A DNA stretch of 61,415 bases. Origin: UBA8752 sp040261275 (GTDB taxonomy: Bacteria; Bacteroidota; Bacteroidia; Flavobacteriales_D; Sanyastnellaceae). The notes under the pieces are model-generated. The model saw nothing but the letters and a program-made list of their open reading frames with translations. It was not told the DNA's origin and made no database searches. The DNA is taken from assembly GCA_040261275.1 (NCBI GenBank), contig JBDQOI010000014.1:1-61415 (forward strand). Reading direction: 5' to 3'. Positions 24,590-32,805 of this stretch are shown one piece after another. Positions within the stretch are counted from its first letter, which is position 1; every line of letters starts with the position of its first letter. Made by a program: the position numbers and the translations under genes.

Positions 24590-26247
24590 TGGAGGGGCAA
24601 AAGGGCGTGACCAAGCCTTCGAGCTTAGGGCCTGCAATGGAATCATCATCGAGGTCGCTCATCTCATCTCTTTCGCCGGAGCATGTCGTCCGACGGTGGT
24701 GGACGGGACAACTGCCTGAATCGGAAGGATTGGATTGGCCCGATAGGCCGGACTCCCTTTCCTTGGATGCCAAGCGTAAGACCATCCGACCCGGCATGGA
24801 TCGGGAGCGTCTCGTTCTGAGCGTCGAGCAGCAGTATGACAAAGCCGGCCTGTCCAAGCCTTCTCGCATTTCGGCTCTTGGTGATCCCACATCCCGTACG
24901 GTGACGACGGGGCACCAACTGTGCCTGGCCGGAGGTCCGGCTTACACTTATTTCAAAATCCGGACAGCAGTGGAACTGGCCCGTCGCTGTGAACTGCGAT
25001 GGGGTGTTCCGGTTGTTCCCGTGTTTTGGCTGGCCTCCGAGGACCATGATTTCGAGGAGGTGCGGCGCACATGGGACGGCAACGGGTGGAGGGATTGGAC
25101 ACCTCCATCCCCATGGTCAGGAGCAGTGGGACGTATGGGCACGGAGGGATTGCAGCCCTTCCTCGAGTTGTGGTCAGATGCCATTGGCCTCGCACCCGGC
25201 AAAGGTCCAGCTGGAATGGGGGTGGGGCGCACCTTGTCCCATGCAATGCGGCGCTGGGTTCATGCTCATTTCGACCACCACGGAGTGGTGGTGGTGGACG
25301 GAGATGACCCGGCGATGAAGGCCGCTTTTGCTGATGTCATGCAGGAAGAAGTGACCCAGGGCTTTGTCCGGAAACATGTCGAGGATTGCAACGCGGCACT
25401 GCGCTCGGTCGGGATTGAACCTCAGGTGTTCGTCCGCGATTGCAACCTATTTCATTTGGAGGGCGAAGCTCGAACGCGTTTGGTATGCGAGGATGGGAAG
25501 TGGGCATCCCTGGCTGGGAAGTCTTGGGTCGATGAGCCCAGTCTTTTGGACGACATCGCAGCCCATCCGGAGGCTTTTTCACCCAACGCCCTGCTTCGAC
25601 CGGTATACCAGTCGTGGATTTTGCCGGATGTGGCCGTTGTCGGCGGTTTGGCCGAAGTGGCCTATTGGCTCCAACTTCCCGGGGTCTTTGCCCACTTGGG
25701 CAGGACACAACCCGCACTTGTCCCGCGCGATGCCTTCTTGGTTCTGCCCAGAAAATGGACGGCCCTGATGCTCCGTTGTAAACTTTCCTTGGATCAGCTG
25801 GAACTCGATTTGTCCGCCTGGGAGAGTGAATTCATGAAAGACCAGCCCGTTCCCGAATTGAAATCCTGGCGACACGCAACGGACCGGGAGGCGGAAAGCG
25901 CCGCAGCAGAATTCGCTGCACTCGATGGCTCTTTGGAAGGCAGTGTGAAGGCGACGTTAGCGAAAGTGTCCGGTTTGCTGGACAAGTTGGAGGCGCAAGC
26001 GAGAAGGGCGGTGAGGCGCAAAGAAGAAGAATCTTTGGGGCGCTTGGCCAAACTTGATGCCTGGGTCCATCCCGACGGAAAGAAGCAGGAAAGGGTGGTT
26101 CATTTTGACCACTTGCAAAAAGAGTGGGGCCAACCGGAAAGAGAGAGCGAGGGCCTGGAGGTAGCCATTGATCGGTGCATGGACCAAGGGCACGGGTCGG
26201 AGGATTGGAGTCCGTTGATGCACTTTCTCGTGCAGGCTCCGTTGTAA
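24589..26247 (+). CDS. bshC: Bacillithiol biosynthesis cysteine-adding enzyme BshC
   Basis: A 552-residue BshC, which adds cysteine to glucosaminyl-malate in the last step of bacillithiol synthesis. Family stretches: TVTTGHQLCLAGGPAYTYFKIRT near residue 105, VPVFWLASEDHDFEE, LLRPVYQSWILPDVAVVGG and AYWLQLPGVFAH, then a coiled-coil C-terminal part (KVSGLLDKLEAQARRAVRRK). The ATG at 24589 shares its A with the upstream stop; an alternative ATG at 24637 would drop 16 residues with no family match. bshA is about 35 kb away in this window. Confidence 0.9.
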   Translation: MEGQKGVTKPSSLGPAMESSSRSLISSLSPEHVVRRWWTGQLPESEGLDWPDRPDSLSLDAKRKTIRPGMDRERLVLSVEQQYDKAGLSKPSRISALGDPTSRTVTTGHQLCLAGGPAYTYFKIRTAVELARRCELRWGVPVVPVFWLASEDHDFEEVRRTWDGNGWRDWTPPSPWSGAVGRMGTEGLQPFLELWSDAIGLAPGKGPAGMGVGRTLSHAMRRWVHAHFDHHGVVVVDGDDPAMKAAFADVMQEEVTQGFVRKHVEDCNAALRSVGIEPQVFVRDCNLFHLEGEARTRLVCEDGKWASLAGKSWVDEPSLLDDIAAHPEAFSPNALLRPVYQSWILPDVAVVGGLAEVAYWLQLPGVFAHLGRTQPALVPRDAFLVLPRKWTALMLRCKLSLDQLELDLSAWESEFMKDQPVPELKSWRHATDREAESAAAEFAALDGSLEGSVKATLAKVSGLLDKLEAQARRAVRRKEEESLGRLAKLDAWVHPDGKKQERVVHFDHLQKEWGQPERESEGLEVAIDRCMDQGHGSEDWSPLMHFLVQAPL

Positions 26248-26250
26248 TTT
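26245..26250 (+). promoter_or_regulatory. Putative -10 hexamer TAATTT made from the bshC stop codon
   Basis: The bshC stop TAA (26245-26247) continues as TAATTTCG. The HAD gene starts 65 bp further, so this box would give a leader of about 50 bases. TATCTT at 26253-26258 is a second candidate. Confidence 0.35.
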
Positions 26251-26272
26251 CGTATCTTCTACTGGAGAGGTA

Positions 26273-26311
26273 ATGGTCCTTTCCTTCCATCTGCAATAGA
26301 TCCAGGACCAT
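26273..26311 (+). promoter_or_regulatory. Leader hairpin covering the HAD gene start
   Basis: ATGGTCCT (26273-26280) pairs exactly with AGGACCAT (26304-26311), whose last two bases are the first two of the ATG at 26310. Loop of 23 bases. Could hinder translation initiation. Confidence 0.35.
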
Positions 26312-26762
26312 GAACACTCCGAACGCGAGCAATCGCCCCCTTCACGAAGCCAAAGATGCCGAGGGACGCGCGGCATCGCCCCAGCTGCCAGAAGAAGTCA
26401 AGAATTTCTTGATCGACATCGATGGCACCATCACAGAGGACGTCCCCAACGAAGAGCCTGAACGTATGGCCACCTGTGCTCCCTTTCCGGACGCATTGGC
26501 CACATTGAATGGGTGGTTTGATGAAGGTCATGTCATTACGTTCTTCACCAGCAGGACCGAAGACCATCGCACGGTCACGGAAGCGTGGTTGAAGGAGCAC
26601 GGCTTCAAATACCACGGTCTATTGATGGGGAAGCCCCGGGGTGGGAATTACCACTGGATCGACAATCACGTGGTCCGCGCCACCCGCTACGTAGACCGCT
26701 TCACCGAGCTCGTGAAGACGACCCGGGAAATTGAAGTGTTCAAGGGGAACGAGTCAGACTAA
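26310..26762 (+). CDS. HAD superfamily phosphatase, small type
   Basis: A 150-residue HAD-fold protein without a cap domain. Motif I is FLIDIDGTITED with nucleophile Asp36 and acid/base Asp38, motif II FFTSRTEDH (Ser/Thr), and a motif III/IV region with MGKPRGG (Lys) and WIDNHVV (Asp). This arrangement fits small nucleotide or sugar phosphatases; the substrate is not clear. The first 30 residues are polar and probably disordered. It is followed 9 bp later by the convergent ruvX gene. Confidence 0.8.
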   Translation: MNTPNASNRPLHEAKDAEGRAASPQLPEEVKNFLIDIDGTITEDVPNEEPERMATCAPFPDALATLNGWFDEGHVITFFTSRTEDHRTVTEAWLKEHGFKYHGLLMGKPRGGNYHWIDNHVVRATRYVDRFTELVKTTREIEVFKGNESD

Positions 26763-26771
26763 CCCGCGCAT

Positions 26772-27185
26772 TCAACGCTGGGTATCCAGAAATCGCTGAA
26801 GGATAATCGCCGCTGCCACGCGGTCCAGTTGTCCCTTCTCTCTTCGTCGGGATTTGCGCATCCCTCCTTGCACGAGGGCAGCGGAGGCCTCCCTGCTCGT
26901 ATGGTCTTCGTCCACAAAATGAAGGGGGATTTCCGGAAATGTCCTTTGGAGCTGCGCCGCGAATCGCTCAATGTCCCCAGAGCTGTCCGCCACTCGCTTT
27001 GAGATGAAGCCAGGCTTTCCTACCACGAACCCGGCACAGGGTTCGGAGGCAATGAGGCGCCGAATCACCGCCTCGCATTCCTCGGGCGAACAAGTGCCCT
27101 CGGGCGAGGCGATCATCGCTCCGGAGTCTGTGACCGCGATGCCGACCCGCCGTGTTCCGTAATCAAAAGCGATGAAACGCGCCAT
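26772..27185 (-). CDS. ruvX: RuvX/YqgF putative Holliday junction resolvase
   Basis: A 137-residue YqgF-family RNase H-fold nuclease, associated with Holliday-junction or pre-16S rRNA processing. The N-terminus MARFIAFDYGTRRVGIAVTD carries the first catalytic Asp (Asp8). Later FVVGKP (the family GxP strand), PLHFVDEDHTSREA (the family active-site segment with acidic residues) and the C-terminal DRVAAAIILQRFLD (conserved Asp and Ala-rich helix) are present. The short ATG at 27185 gives the normal family length; upstream frame to 27479 is antisense to dapD. TACCTT sits 12 bases upstream. Confidence 0.9.
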   Translation of the reverse strand: MARFIAFDYGTRRVGIAVTDSGAMIASPEGTCSPEECEAVIRRLIASEPCAGFVVGKPGFISKRVADSSGDIERFAAQLQRTFPEIPLHFVDEDHTSREASAALVQGGMRKSRRREKGQLDRVAAAIILQRFLDTQR

Positions 27186-27229
27186 GAAGCGAAGGTACCT
27201 GATGGGGGGCGGGTATCTTCGCTTCATGG
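27182..27229. promoter_or_regulatory. Mirror-image divergent promoters for ruvX and dapD
   Basis: CCATGAAGCGAAGGTACC (27182-27199) and GGTATCTTCGCTTCATGG (27212-27229) are reverse complements at 17 of 18 positions, with 12 bp between. Each arm holds a start codon and a TAnCTT hexamer (27192-27197 minus, 27214-27219 plus) beginning 12 bases before it. Confidence 0.6.
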
Positions 27230-28083
27230 AACACGCCATGGGAGTAGTTGGAAACGTCAAGACAGATTGGAACGAGGTCCGCAAGAGGGTTGAGGCGGCT
27301 TGGGAGGACGCCACATTGAGGGATTCAGCGGAGGTGCGGAAAGCTGTGGATGAGGTCATTGCGGGACTCGATACAGGGGCATTGCGTTGTGCGGATCCCG
27401 GGGGAACGGCGTGGAAGGTCAATGAGTGGGTGAAGAAGGCCGTGGTTCTGTATTTCCCCATGCGGCAGATGGAGGTCATGGAGGTCGGCCCCTTCCAATT
27501 CCACGATAAGATGGCCCTGAAACAAAACCACGCCGAAGCAGGTGTCCGGGTCGTCCCCCACGCGATTGCACGCTACGGTGCCTTTTTGGGCAAAGGGGTG
27601 GTCATGATGCCCAGCTATGTGAACATCGGTGCCTATGTGGGAGAGGGAACCATGGTCGATACGTGGGCCACTGTGGGGTCCTGCGCGCAGATTGGGGCGG
27701 ATGTCCACTTGAGTGGAGGCGTTGGAATAGGAGGGGTATTGGAGCCACTTCAGGCCGCTCCGGTCATCATCGAAGATGGAGCTTTCATTGGCTCTCGCGC
27801 CATCGTTGTAGAGGGGGTAAGGGTGGGCCAGGAAGCCGTTTTGGGCGCTGGTGTGGTCCTCACATCCAGCACGCCCATTATCGACGTAACGGGGCCGGAA
27901 CCCGCGGAGCACAGGGGGTGGATACCCCCTCGGTCCGTGGTCATTCCAGGGTCCCGGCTCAAGGCCTTTCCGGCGGGAGAGTACGGTGTGCCCTGCGCTT
28001 TGATCGTGGGTCAAAGAAAGGAGAGTACCGATCGGAAGACCTCATTGAATGAGGCTTTGCGCACCCACGCTGTGGCTGTATGA
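27226..28083 (+). CDS. dapD: 2,3,4,5-tetrahydropyridine-2,6-dicarboxylate N-succinyltransferase
   Basis: A 285-residue DapD of the diaminopimelate/lysine pathway, transferring succinyl to tetrahydrodipicolinate. The N-terminal helical region is followed by the left-handed beta-helix of hexapeptide repeats (VVMMPSYVNIGAYVGEGTMV, ATVGSCAQIGADVHLSGGV, IGGVLEPLQAAPVIIEDGAF, IGSRAIVVEGVRVGQEAVLG). The ATG at 27226 lies 12 bases after the TATCTT box; the longer frame from 27172 would overlap the divergent ruvX start. Diaminopimelate feeds the peptidoglycan that mltG and the other enzymes here act on. The last 4 bp overlap the next gene. Confidence 0.93.
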   Translation: MEHAMGVVGNVKTDWNEVRKRVEAAWEDATLRDSAEVRKAVDEVIAGLDTGALRCADPGGTAWKVNEWVKKAVVLYFPMRQMEVMEVGPFQFHDKMALKQNHAEAGVRVVPHAIARYGAFLGKGVVMMPSYVNIGAYVGEGTMVDTWATVGSCAQIGADVHLSGGVGIGGVLEPLQAAPVIIEDGAFIGSRAIVVEGVRVGQEAVLGAGVVLTSSTPIIDVTGPEPAEHRGWIPPRSVVIPGSRLKAFPAGEYGVPCALIVGQRKESTDRKTSLNEALRTHAVAV

Positions 28084-29171
28084 GCGACCCGCTTGCCACA
28101 TCCCCTGCAGCGCTGGAGGCGGGTGCTGACGTCCTGCTTCTGCAGCCGGCCTTTCTTGGGGATGTGGTACTGTCCACCGCGCTTTTGGAGTCCTGGCATC
28201 GACATCGCCCCAAAGACAGATTGAGCATCTTGGTGCGCAAGGAGGCAGCGGGTTTTTTTTCGGGTCACCCCTTTCTGGAAGGGGTGCTGGCCTGGGACCG
28301 AAGCGGTTGGGGCAAATACCCCCGTCTCGTCGGATTGGCAGCTGAGGCGCGTCGACGTCGCCCGGAAGTCGTGGTCAATTTTCATCGGTTCACCAGTATG
28401 GCGGCGGTTTCAATGTGCAGCGGAGCACACAGAACACTGGGGTTTGCCACAGGGGCGACCTATGAAGGAAATGATTTTCACCCAAGAGCGCCGCATGCCT
28501 TTGGCGATGGCAGACACGAGACCGAACGGAATCACGGGCTGGTTGCCTCCTTCTTGGGAGCGTGGGATGCGGCAGAGGATCGACCTCGATTGTATCCCGG
28601 TCCTGAAGATGTGAAAGCTGCCTCAGCTTGGCCTGCGAATGCGATCGTTCTCTGTCCGGGCAGCGTTTGGGCGACCAAGCGGTGGCCAGCGAAACACTGG
28701 GCGCGTCTGGCGGATGTCCTGTGCGGAGTGGATCCGGATCGCGCGATTATTTTGCTGGGAGGCCGTGGTGATGAACCGGGTTTTGAAGAAATACGAGGAG
28801 AATGCCAGCGCGCCCAGCCCTTGTCTTGCGCCGGAGGATTGAATCTTTTGGGTTCCGCGGCCCTGATGGCCAGGTCTTGCACTGTCGTGAGCAATGACAG
28901 CGCCCCGTTGCACATCGCCGGGGCGATGGATGTTCCCACGGTCGGCGTGTTTTGTAGTACCACGCCGCGCTTCGGGTTCGGCGTTCTGCCTGCCATGCGC
29001 GCTCAGGGCAGGGCGGAAAACGTGGAAGTTGTGGAGGGTCAACTCGACTGCAAGCCGTGCGGAAGGCACGGTCACAGCAAATGCCCGCAACGGCACTTTC
29101 GGTGCGGTGAAGAACTGGGGGTGGAAAGGGTGGTCGAGGCGGTGGCTCGGGTCAGCAACCCTCCATCCTGA
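28080..29171 (+). CDS. Glycosyltransferase family 9 (heptosyltransferase-like)
   Basis: A 363-residue GT9 protein. Family stretches: LLLQPAFLGDVVLSTALLESW near residues 19-40, LSILVRKEAAGFF, VLCPGSVWATKRWPAKHW at the nucleotide-sugar site, CAGGLNLLGSAALMARSCTVVSNDSAPLH and a C-terminal HGHSKCPQRHFRC. GT9 enzymes add heptose or related sugars to LPS cores; the donor is not shown here. Five Cys close to the end form a compact CKPC-H-CP-C pattern seen in this branch. It overlaps dapD by ATGA, so the two are coupled, and overlaps the convergent small secreted gene by 20 bp. Confidence 0.87.
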   Translation: MSDPLATSPAALEAGADVLLLQPAFLGDVVLSTALLESWHRHRPKDRLSILVRKEAAGFFSGHPFLEGVLAWDRSGWGKYPRLVGLAAEARRRRPEVVVNFHRFTSMAAVSMCSGAHRTLGFATGATYEGNDFHPRAPHAFGDGRHETERNHGLVASFLGAWDAAEDRPRLYPGPEDVKAASAWPANAIVLCPGSVWATKRWPAKHWARLADVLCGVDPDRAIILLGGRGDEPGFEEIRGECQRAQPLSCAGGLNLLGSAALMARSCTVVSNDSAPLHIAGAMDVPTVGVFCSTTPRFGFGVLPAMRAQGRAENVEVVEGQLDCKPCGRHGHSKCPQRHFRCGEELGVERVVEAVARVSNPPS

Positions 29172-29508
29172 AGCCCGACTCCTTGATGACCTGAAGCTTA
29201 CAGGTCGGGGAATCGAATTCGAAGAATTCGTGGTATTCCACTCCGTCAATGACCACGTGGATCTCGGCGCCGACCATATTGGTCGTGCCCGGCTCGAATT
29301 GGAAATTTCCATATTGGAACCGGATTCCCTGCTCCTGAAGGGCGATTCGGGTTTCGTTGAGGTTCTCCCGTGTCAGCTCACCTTCGATGGTGGCCAGGAT
29401 GGTCTCTGCAGCACCCGGTGCTTCAGTTTGCGCGGCCACATGCTGCGGGGAGCAGACTCCAGCAATCAGGGTCAAGATGAGAGGAAGAAAGAATGCGTGG
29501 CGGTTCAT
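29152..29508 (-). CDS. Small secreted protein of unknown function
   Basis: A 118-residue protein with a clear signal peptide (NRHAFFLPLILTLIAGVCS, cleavage near AAQ at 27). The mature part reads like a small mixed alpha/beta domain (ATIEGELTRENLNETRIAL, GIRFQYGNFQFEPG, AEIHVVIDGVEY), with two Cys near the C-terminus. I do not recognise the family. A TAACTT box begins 12 bases before its ATG. The 3' end overlaps the GT9 gene; upstream it is divergent from dnaN. Confidence 0.6.
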   Translation of the reverse strand: MNRHAFFLPLILTLIAGVCSPQHVAAQTEAPGAAETILATIEGELTRENLNETRIALQEQGIRFQYGNFQFEPGTTNMVGAEIHVVIDGVEYHEFFEFDSPTCKLQVIKESGFRMEGC

Positions 29509-29514
29509 GCCCCC

Positions 29515-29520
29515 AAGTTA
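29515..29520 (-). promoter_or_regulatory. Putative -10 hexamer TAACTT, 12 bases before the small secreted gene
   Basis: Minus strand TAACTTGG, GGGC, ATG at 29508. The start codon here is not chosen by the motif. Confidence 0.45.
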
Positions 29521-29593
29521 AGAGTGGAGCGGTAAAAACAGGCAGCCGACGCGCGCGGAATGCAAAGCGGTGCATCGGTTGTGAAAAAGTGAA

Positions 29594-29620
29594 GGCTTCG
29601 GTTGTGATGCTCCCGAAGCC
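29594..29620. promoter_or_regulatory. Inverted repeat between the dnaN and small-gene promoters
   Basis: GGCTTCGG (29594-29601) and CCGAAGCC (29613-29620) are exact reverse complements with an 11-bp spacer, ending 8 bp before the dnaN TATTTT box. No T-tract follows in either direction, so an operator is more likely than a terminator. Confidence 0.4.
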
Positions 29621-29627
29621 CACTCGG

Positions 29628-29633
29628 TATTTT
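29628..29633 (+). promoter_or_regulatory. Putative -10 hexamer TATTTT for dnaN
   Basis: TATTTTCG begins 26 bases before the ATG at 29654, predicting a leader of about 14 bases. Confidence 0.4.
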
Positions 29634-29653
29634 CGACTTCCCATAAACAACGC

Positions 29654-30775
29654 ATGCAGTTCATCGTTTCCAGCACCGCCCTGCTCCGTCAACTTCAGGC
29701 CATCAGCGGCGTGCTCAACAGCAGCAATACCCTGCCCATCCTCGACAATTTCTTGTTCGACATCAAGCCGGGCAAGGCCGCCATCAGTGCGAGCGACCTC
29801 GAAACCACCATGACCACAACGGTCGAGGTGACCGCGGAGGAGGAAGGCGCCATCGCCATTCCCGCGAAGATGTTGCTCGACATCCTCAAAACTTTCGAGG
29901 ATCTGCCGCTCACCTTCAAGGTGGACGCCAAGACCTGCGGCGTTGAGATGACCAGTGAAGCAGGCAAATACAAGCTGGCCGGAGCGCACGCGGATGAATT
30001 CCCCCGCACCCCGGAGTTGGAGGGGGCTTCGGCGGTCACCTTGAACTCCGACACCCTTGCGGATGCCATTTCACGCACCCTCTTCGCAGCGGGCAGCGAT
30101 GATCTCCGTCCGGTCATGAGCGGGATATTTTTCGAATTGCGCAGCGACCACCTCAGCTTCGTGGCCACCGACGCCCACCGCCTCGTGCGGTACGCCCGGA
30201 CAGATGCCTCCGCTCCGGAAAATGCCGAAATGATTGTCCCGAAGAAGCCACTCAACTTGCTGAAGGGGACGCTGCCGATGACCGACGAGGTCGTGGTTTC
30301 CTTCAACGAGGCCAATGCCCATTTCAAGTATGGAGAGATGGACCTCGTCTGCCGGCTGATCGAAGGGAAGTATCCCAACTACGAAGCGGTCATTCCGAAG
30401 GAGAACCCCAATTGCATGACCATTGACCGGAAGGACTTCCAGCGGAGCATTCGGAGGGTGGCCATTTTCGCCAATAAGACCACGCATCAAGTGCGACTTT
30501 CACTGGCGGGAAGCAGCTTGAAGATCAGCGCAGAAGATGTGGACTTTGCCAATGAGGCCCACGAGACGCTCGTATGCAGCTATCAGGGAGACGATATGGA
30601 GATTGGCTTCAACAGCCGCTTCCTGCTTGACATGCTGAACAACCTGGATGCCCAGCAGATCACCTTGGAGCTGAGCGCCCCGAATCGCGCCGGCATCATC
30701 CGTCCTCAAAAGGAGGGTGAAGGAAATGGCGAGGACATCCTCATGCTTGTCATGCCGGTAATGCTCAACGCCTGA
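29654..30775 (+). CDS. dnaN: DNA polymerase III beta subunit (sliding clamp)
   Basis: A 373-residue beta clamp, the ring that tethers replicative polymerase to DNA. The N-terminus (MQFIVSSTALLRQLQAISGVL) and central stretches (NTLPILDNFLFD, FVATDAHRLVRYAR, FPRTPELEG) are typical, and it ends in the conserved LVMPVML. The N-terminal, middle and C-terminal clamp domains are all present, at normal family length. dnaA and recF are not beside it, so it is not in the classical origin cluster here. The stop directly abuts the convergent rhomboid stop. Confidence 0.97.
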   Translation: MQFIVSSTALLRQLQAISGVLNSSNTLPILDNFLFDIKPGKAAISASDLETTMTTTVEVTAEEEGAIAIPAKMLLDILKTFEDLPLTFKVDAKTCGVEMTSEAGKYKLAGAHADEFPRTPELEGASAVTLNSDTLADAISRTLFAAGSDDLRPVMSGIFFELRSDHLSFVATDAHRLVRYARTDASAPENAEMIVPKKPLNLLKGTLPMTDEVVVSFNEANAHFKYGEMDLVCRLIEGKYPNYEAVIPKENPNCMTIDRKDFQRSIRRVAIFANKTTHQVRLSLAGSSLKISAEDVDFANEAHETLVCSYQGDDMEIGFNSRFLLDMLNNLDAQQITLELSAPNRAGIIRPQKEGEGNGEDILMLVMPVMLNA

Positions 30776-31840
30776 TCAGAGGGAAGGATTCGATCCCCCT
30801 TTGGATTTGAGGTGGGGCCCCTTTCTCGGTTTTCTCACGCCCCGTTGCGAAAGGGGGCGGAGTTTCATGGTGGCCGGGCGGTTCCCTTTCCAAATGAGGC
30901 CTTGCCTTGGGTTGGGAACCCTTGGAGGGTGCTCCCCTTGAAACGAACGGTCCGAGGCGGGCACAGCAACATCGGCCTGGAGAGAATGGACATCATCTGG
31001 GCCCTCTCCATCGGCCTCATCGACAAAAGGCGCTTGAGGCCCTTCCTTCCGAAGGGCCAAGGCCAGGAACGAGCCCGTGCAAGCGCCGGCGAGATGCCCT
31101 TGCCAACTCACGCCGACTTCTATGGGCAGGACGCCCCAAACAATGCTCCCGTAGAGAAACACGACGACGAGGGCTACCCGCATCAAGTGCGGTTGTTTTC
31201 TGACGATTCCACTCATGAAGAGAAAGGCGGCGAGCGCGTAAATCACCCCGCTGAGACCAATGTGGTTGCCCGAAGCGCCGCTCATCCAGAGCAGAAGACC
31301 GCTGCCGAACCATGACCAGGCCAACACCCGGATGCCCGTCCCTCTGTAGAAGTAGACGAGCATGGAGGACAGGGTGAAGAAGGAGAAGGTGTTGCCCGAG
31401 ATGTGCTCCCATCCCCCGTGAAGGAAGGGCATGCTGACGATACCGATGATACCATTCCAGCGAAGCGGGCGGTTGCCGAAGCGGTTGAGACCCAGTTGAA
31501 ACTGTTCATCGATGAGGAATACACCCCAAACCACGATGAGCACCGCGAAGGTCAGGAGCAGGGCGAATCGGATATGCAAACGGTCCACCGCGAGTTCCTG
31601 ATCGCTGGGGCCTGATCCACGGGAAAAACCTCCACCAGGGCGGTGCACGGGCCTCCAAGGCCGGGCTCCGGGGGCGATGCGCACGGGCTGCGCTCCGGTA
31701 TTTTCGGCAGCGTGGACCTGACTTTCTGCGGGTTGCGCTTCTGCTGCTGGGCGCCCCGCAGATGCGTTACTCGCCGTAGAGGCCGCGCCATACGTGGGTA
31801 TGGGCGTAACATCCACACGTCGGTTTGAATAAGAAGCCAC
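30776..31840 (-). CDS. Rhomboid family intramembrane serine protease
   Basis: A 354-residue membrane protease that cuts within lipid-embedded helices. Helices run from about residue 90 to 260. Catalytic Ser197 is in HIGLSGVIYAL and His249 in SWQGHLAGA; the loop HGGWEHISGNT carries the family His and Asn. An Ala/Pro-rich N-terminal tail (about 1-85) and a long basic, Pro-rich C-terminal tail (about 265-354) are extra. The start is uncertain: a TTG at 31897 would overlap the divergent gene's start, while a GTG at 31840 has TATTTT beginning exactly 12 bases upstream and is preferred. Substrates unknown. Confidence 0.82.
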   Translation of the reverse strand: MASYSNRRVDVTPIPTYGAASTASNASAGRPAAEAQPAESQVHAAENTGAQPVRIAPGARPWRPVHRPGGGFSRGSGPSDQELAVDRLHIRFALLLTFAVLIVVWGVFLIDEQFQLGLNRFGNRPLRWNGIIGIVSMPFLHGGWEHISGNTFSFFTLSSMLVYFYRGTGIRVLAWSWFGSGLLLWMSGASGNHIGLSGVIYALAAFLFMSGIVRKQPHLMRVALVVVFLYGSIVWGVLPIEVGVSWQGHLAGACTGSFLALALRKEGPQAPFVDEADGEGPDDVHSLQADVAVPASDRSFQGEHPPRVPNPRQGLIWKGNRPATMKLRPLSQRGVRKPRKGPHLKSKGGSNPSL

Positions 31841-31846
31841 GACATG

Positions 31847-31852
31847 AAAATA
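31847..31852 (-). promoter_or_regulatory. Putative -10 hexamer TATTTT before the rhomboid GTG
   Basis: Minus strand TATTTTCA, TGTC, GTG at 31840. The motif was used to choose this start. Confidence 0.35.
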
Positions 31853-31870
31853 CGCCGCAAAGGACAGAAC

Positions 31871-31876
31871 TACTTT
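31871..31876 (+). promoter_or_regulatory. Putative -10 hexamer TACTTT for the SirB1-like gene
   Basis: TACTTTGC begins 26 bases before the ATG at 31897. Confidence 0.35.
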
Positions 31877-31896
31877 GCCACCACAACCTGAAGACA

Positions 31897-32805
31897 ATGG
31901 GCGTCACCGAACTGAATGCGTTGATTTCTCTTTTGGAAGACCCTGACGACGGAGTCTACCAGACCGTACGGCAAGAATTGGAGCAGATTGGGGAAGCCGC
32001 TCTCATGCCCTTGCGTGATGCCATTGCCGCGGACGGACATGGAGAAGTATTCCTGAACAGGGCAAAGGCCCTGCTGGACCATTTGGGCACCGATGAGGTG
32101 CGCAGTGGGTTTGCAGATTGGATAGGATCCGAGGACCATCAAGTGGGGGAGGCATTGCGTCTATTGGACCGTTACGTGGATCCCGCGAGAGACCAAGAGG
32201 AATTGGCCAAGGCCATGCACCGCATCCGTCAGGACATTTGGTTGGAATTGAACGATGAGATGACCGCCTTGGAACAGGTCAAGGTCATCAATCGGATTTT
32301 CTTCGAGCACCACGAATTCTCTGGGACCCGAGGGGGCGCTGCTAAACCTGCGGACGCATTGCCCAGGGAGGTGGTGGAGCAGAGAAAGGGCAATTCACTC
32401 GCACTGGGCGCCCTCTATCTCGCCATGGTTCAAGAACTGGGCTTGCCCATACACGGTGTCAATCTTCCCAATCACTTCATCTTGGCGTACTGCGATGGAG
32501 GTCACTTGGGGGAGTTCAACGACAATGACGGCCCCGGCGGTGTCTTGTTCTACATCAACCCCTACAACAAGGGGGGCATCATCCACCCGGAAGAAGTCAA
32601 TGCCTTTCTTGGACATCTTGATCTGCCCGTGGACCAGAGGAATTGTGGCCCCTGCCATCCCATTGATGTCATACGGCGGCTCATAGGAAACCTGGCCTAC
32701 GCCTTCGAAAGACAGGAAGAACTGGAGCAGGGCGAACGCATGCGGGAGTTGCTCTTCTTTGTTGAGGGATGCTCAGCCCCGCAACGCACCGAGCGTACGG
32801 AATAG
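31897..32805 (+). CDS. SirB1/transglutaminase-like protein
   Basis: A 302-residue cytoplasmic protein. The N-terminal 70 residues look like one or two HEAT-like helical pairs (LISLLEDPDDGVYQTVRQEL, AALMPLRDAI). The core matches the SirB1 / transglutaminase-like family: EQRKGNSLALGALYLAMVQELGLPIHGVNLPNHF and FYINPYNKGGI. The usual catalytic Cys of transglutaminases is not evident in this stretch (a Ser occupies the position in GNSLALG), in keeping with the SirB1 branch. Cellular role unknown. The tail overlaps the convergent sugar transferase gene by 33 bp. Confidence 0.8.
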   Translation: MGVTELNALISLLEDPDDGVYQTVRQELEQIGEAALMPLRDAIAADGHGEVFLNRAKALLDHLGTDEVRSGFADWIGSEDHQVGEALRLLDRYVDPARDQEELAKAMHRIRQDIWLELNDEMTALEQVKVINRIFFEHHEFSGTRGGAAKPADALPREVVEQRKGNSLALGALYLAMVQELGLPIHGVNLPNHFILAYCDGGHLGEFNDNDGPGGVLFYINPYNKGGIIHPEEVNAFLGHLDLPVDQRNCGPCHPIDVIRRLIGNLAYAFERQEELEQGERMRELLFFVEGCSAPQRTERTE

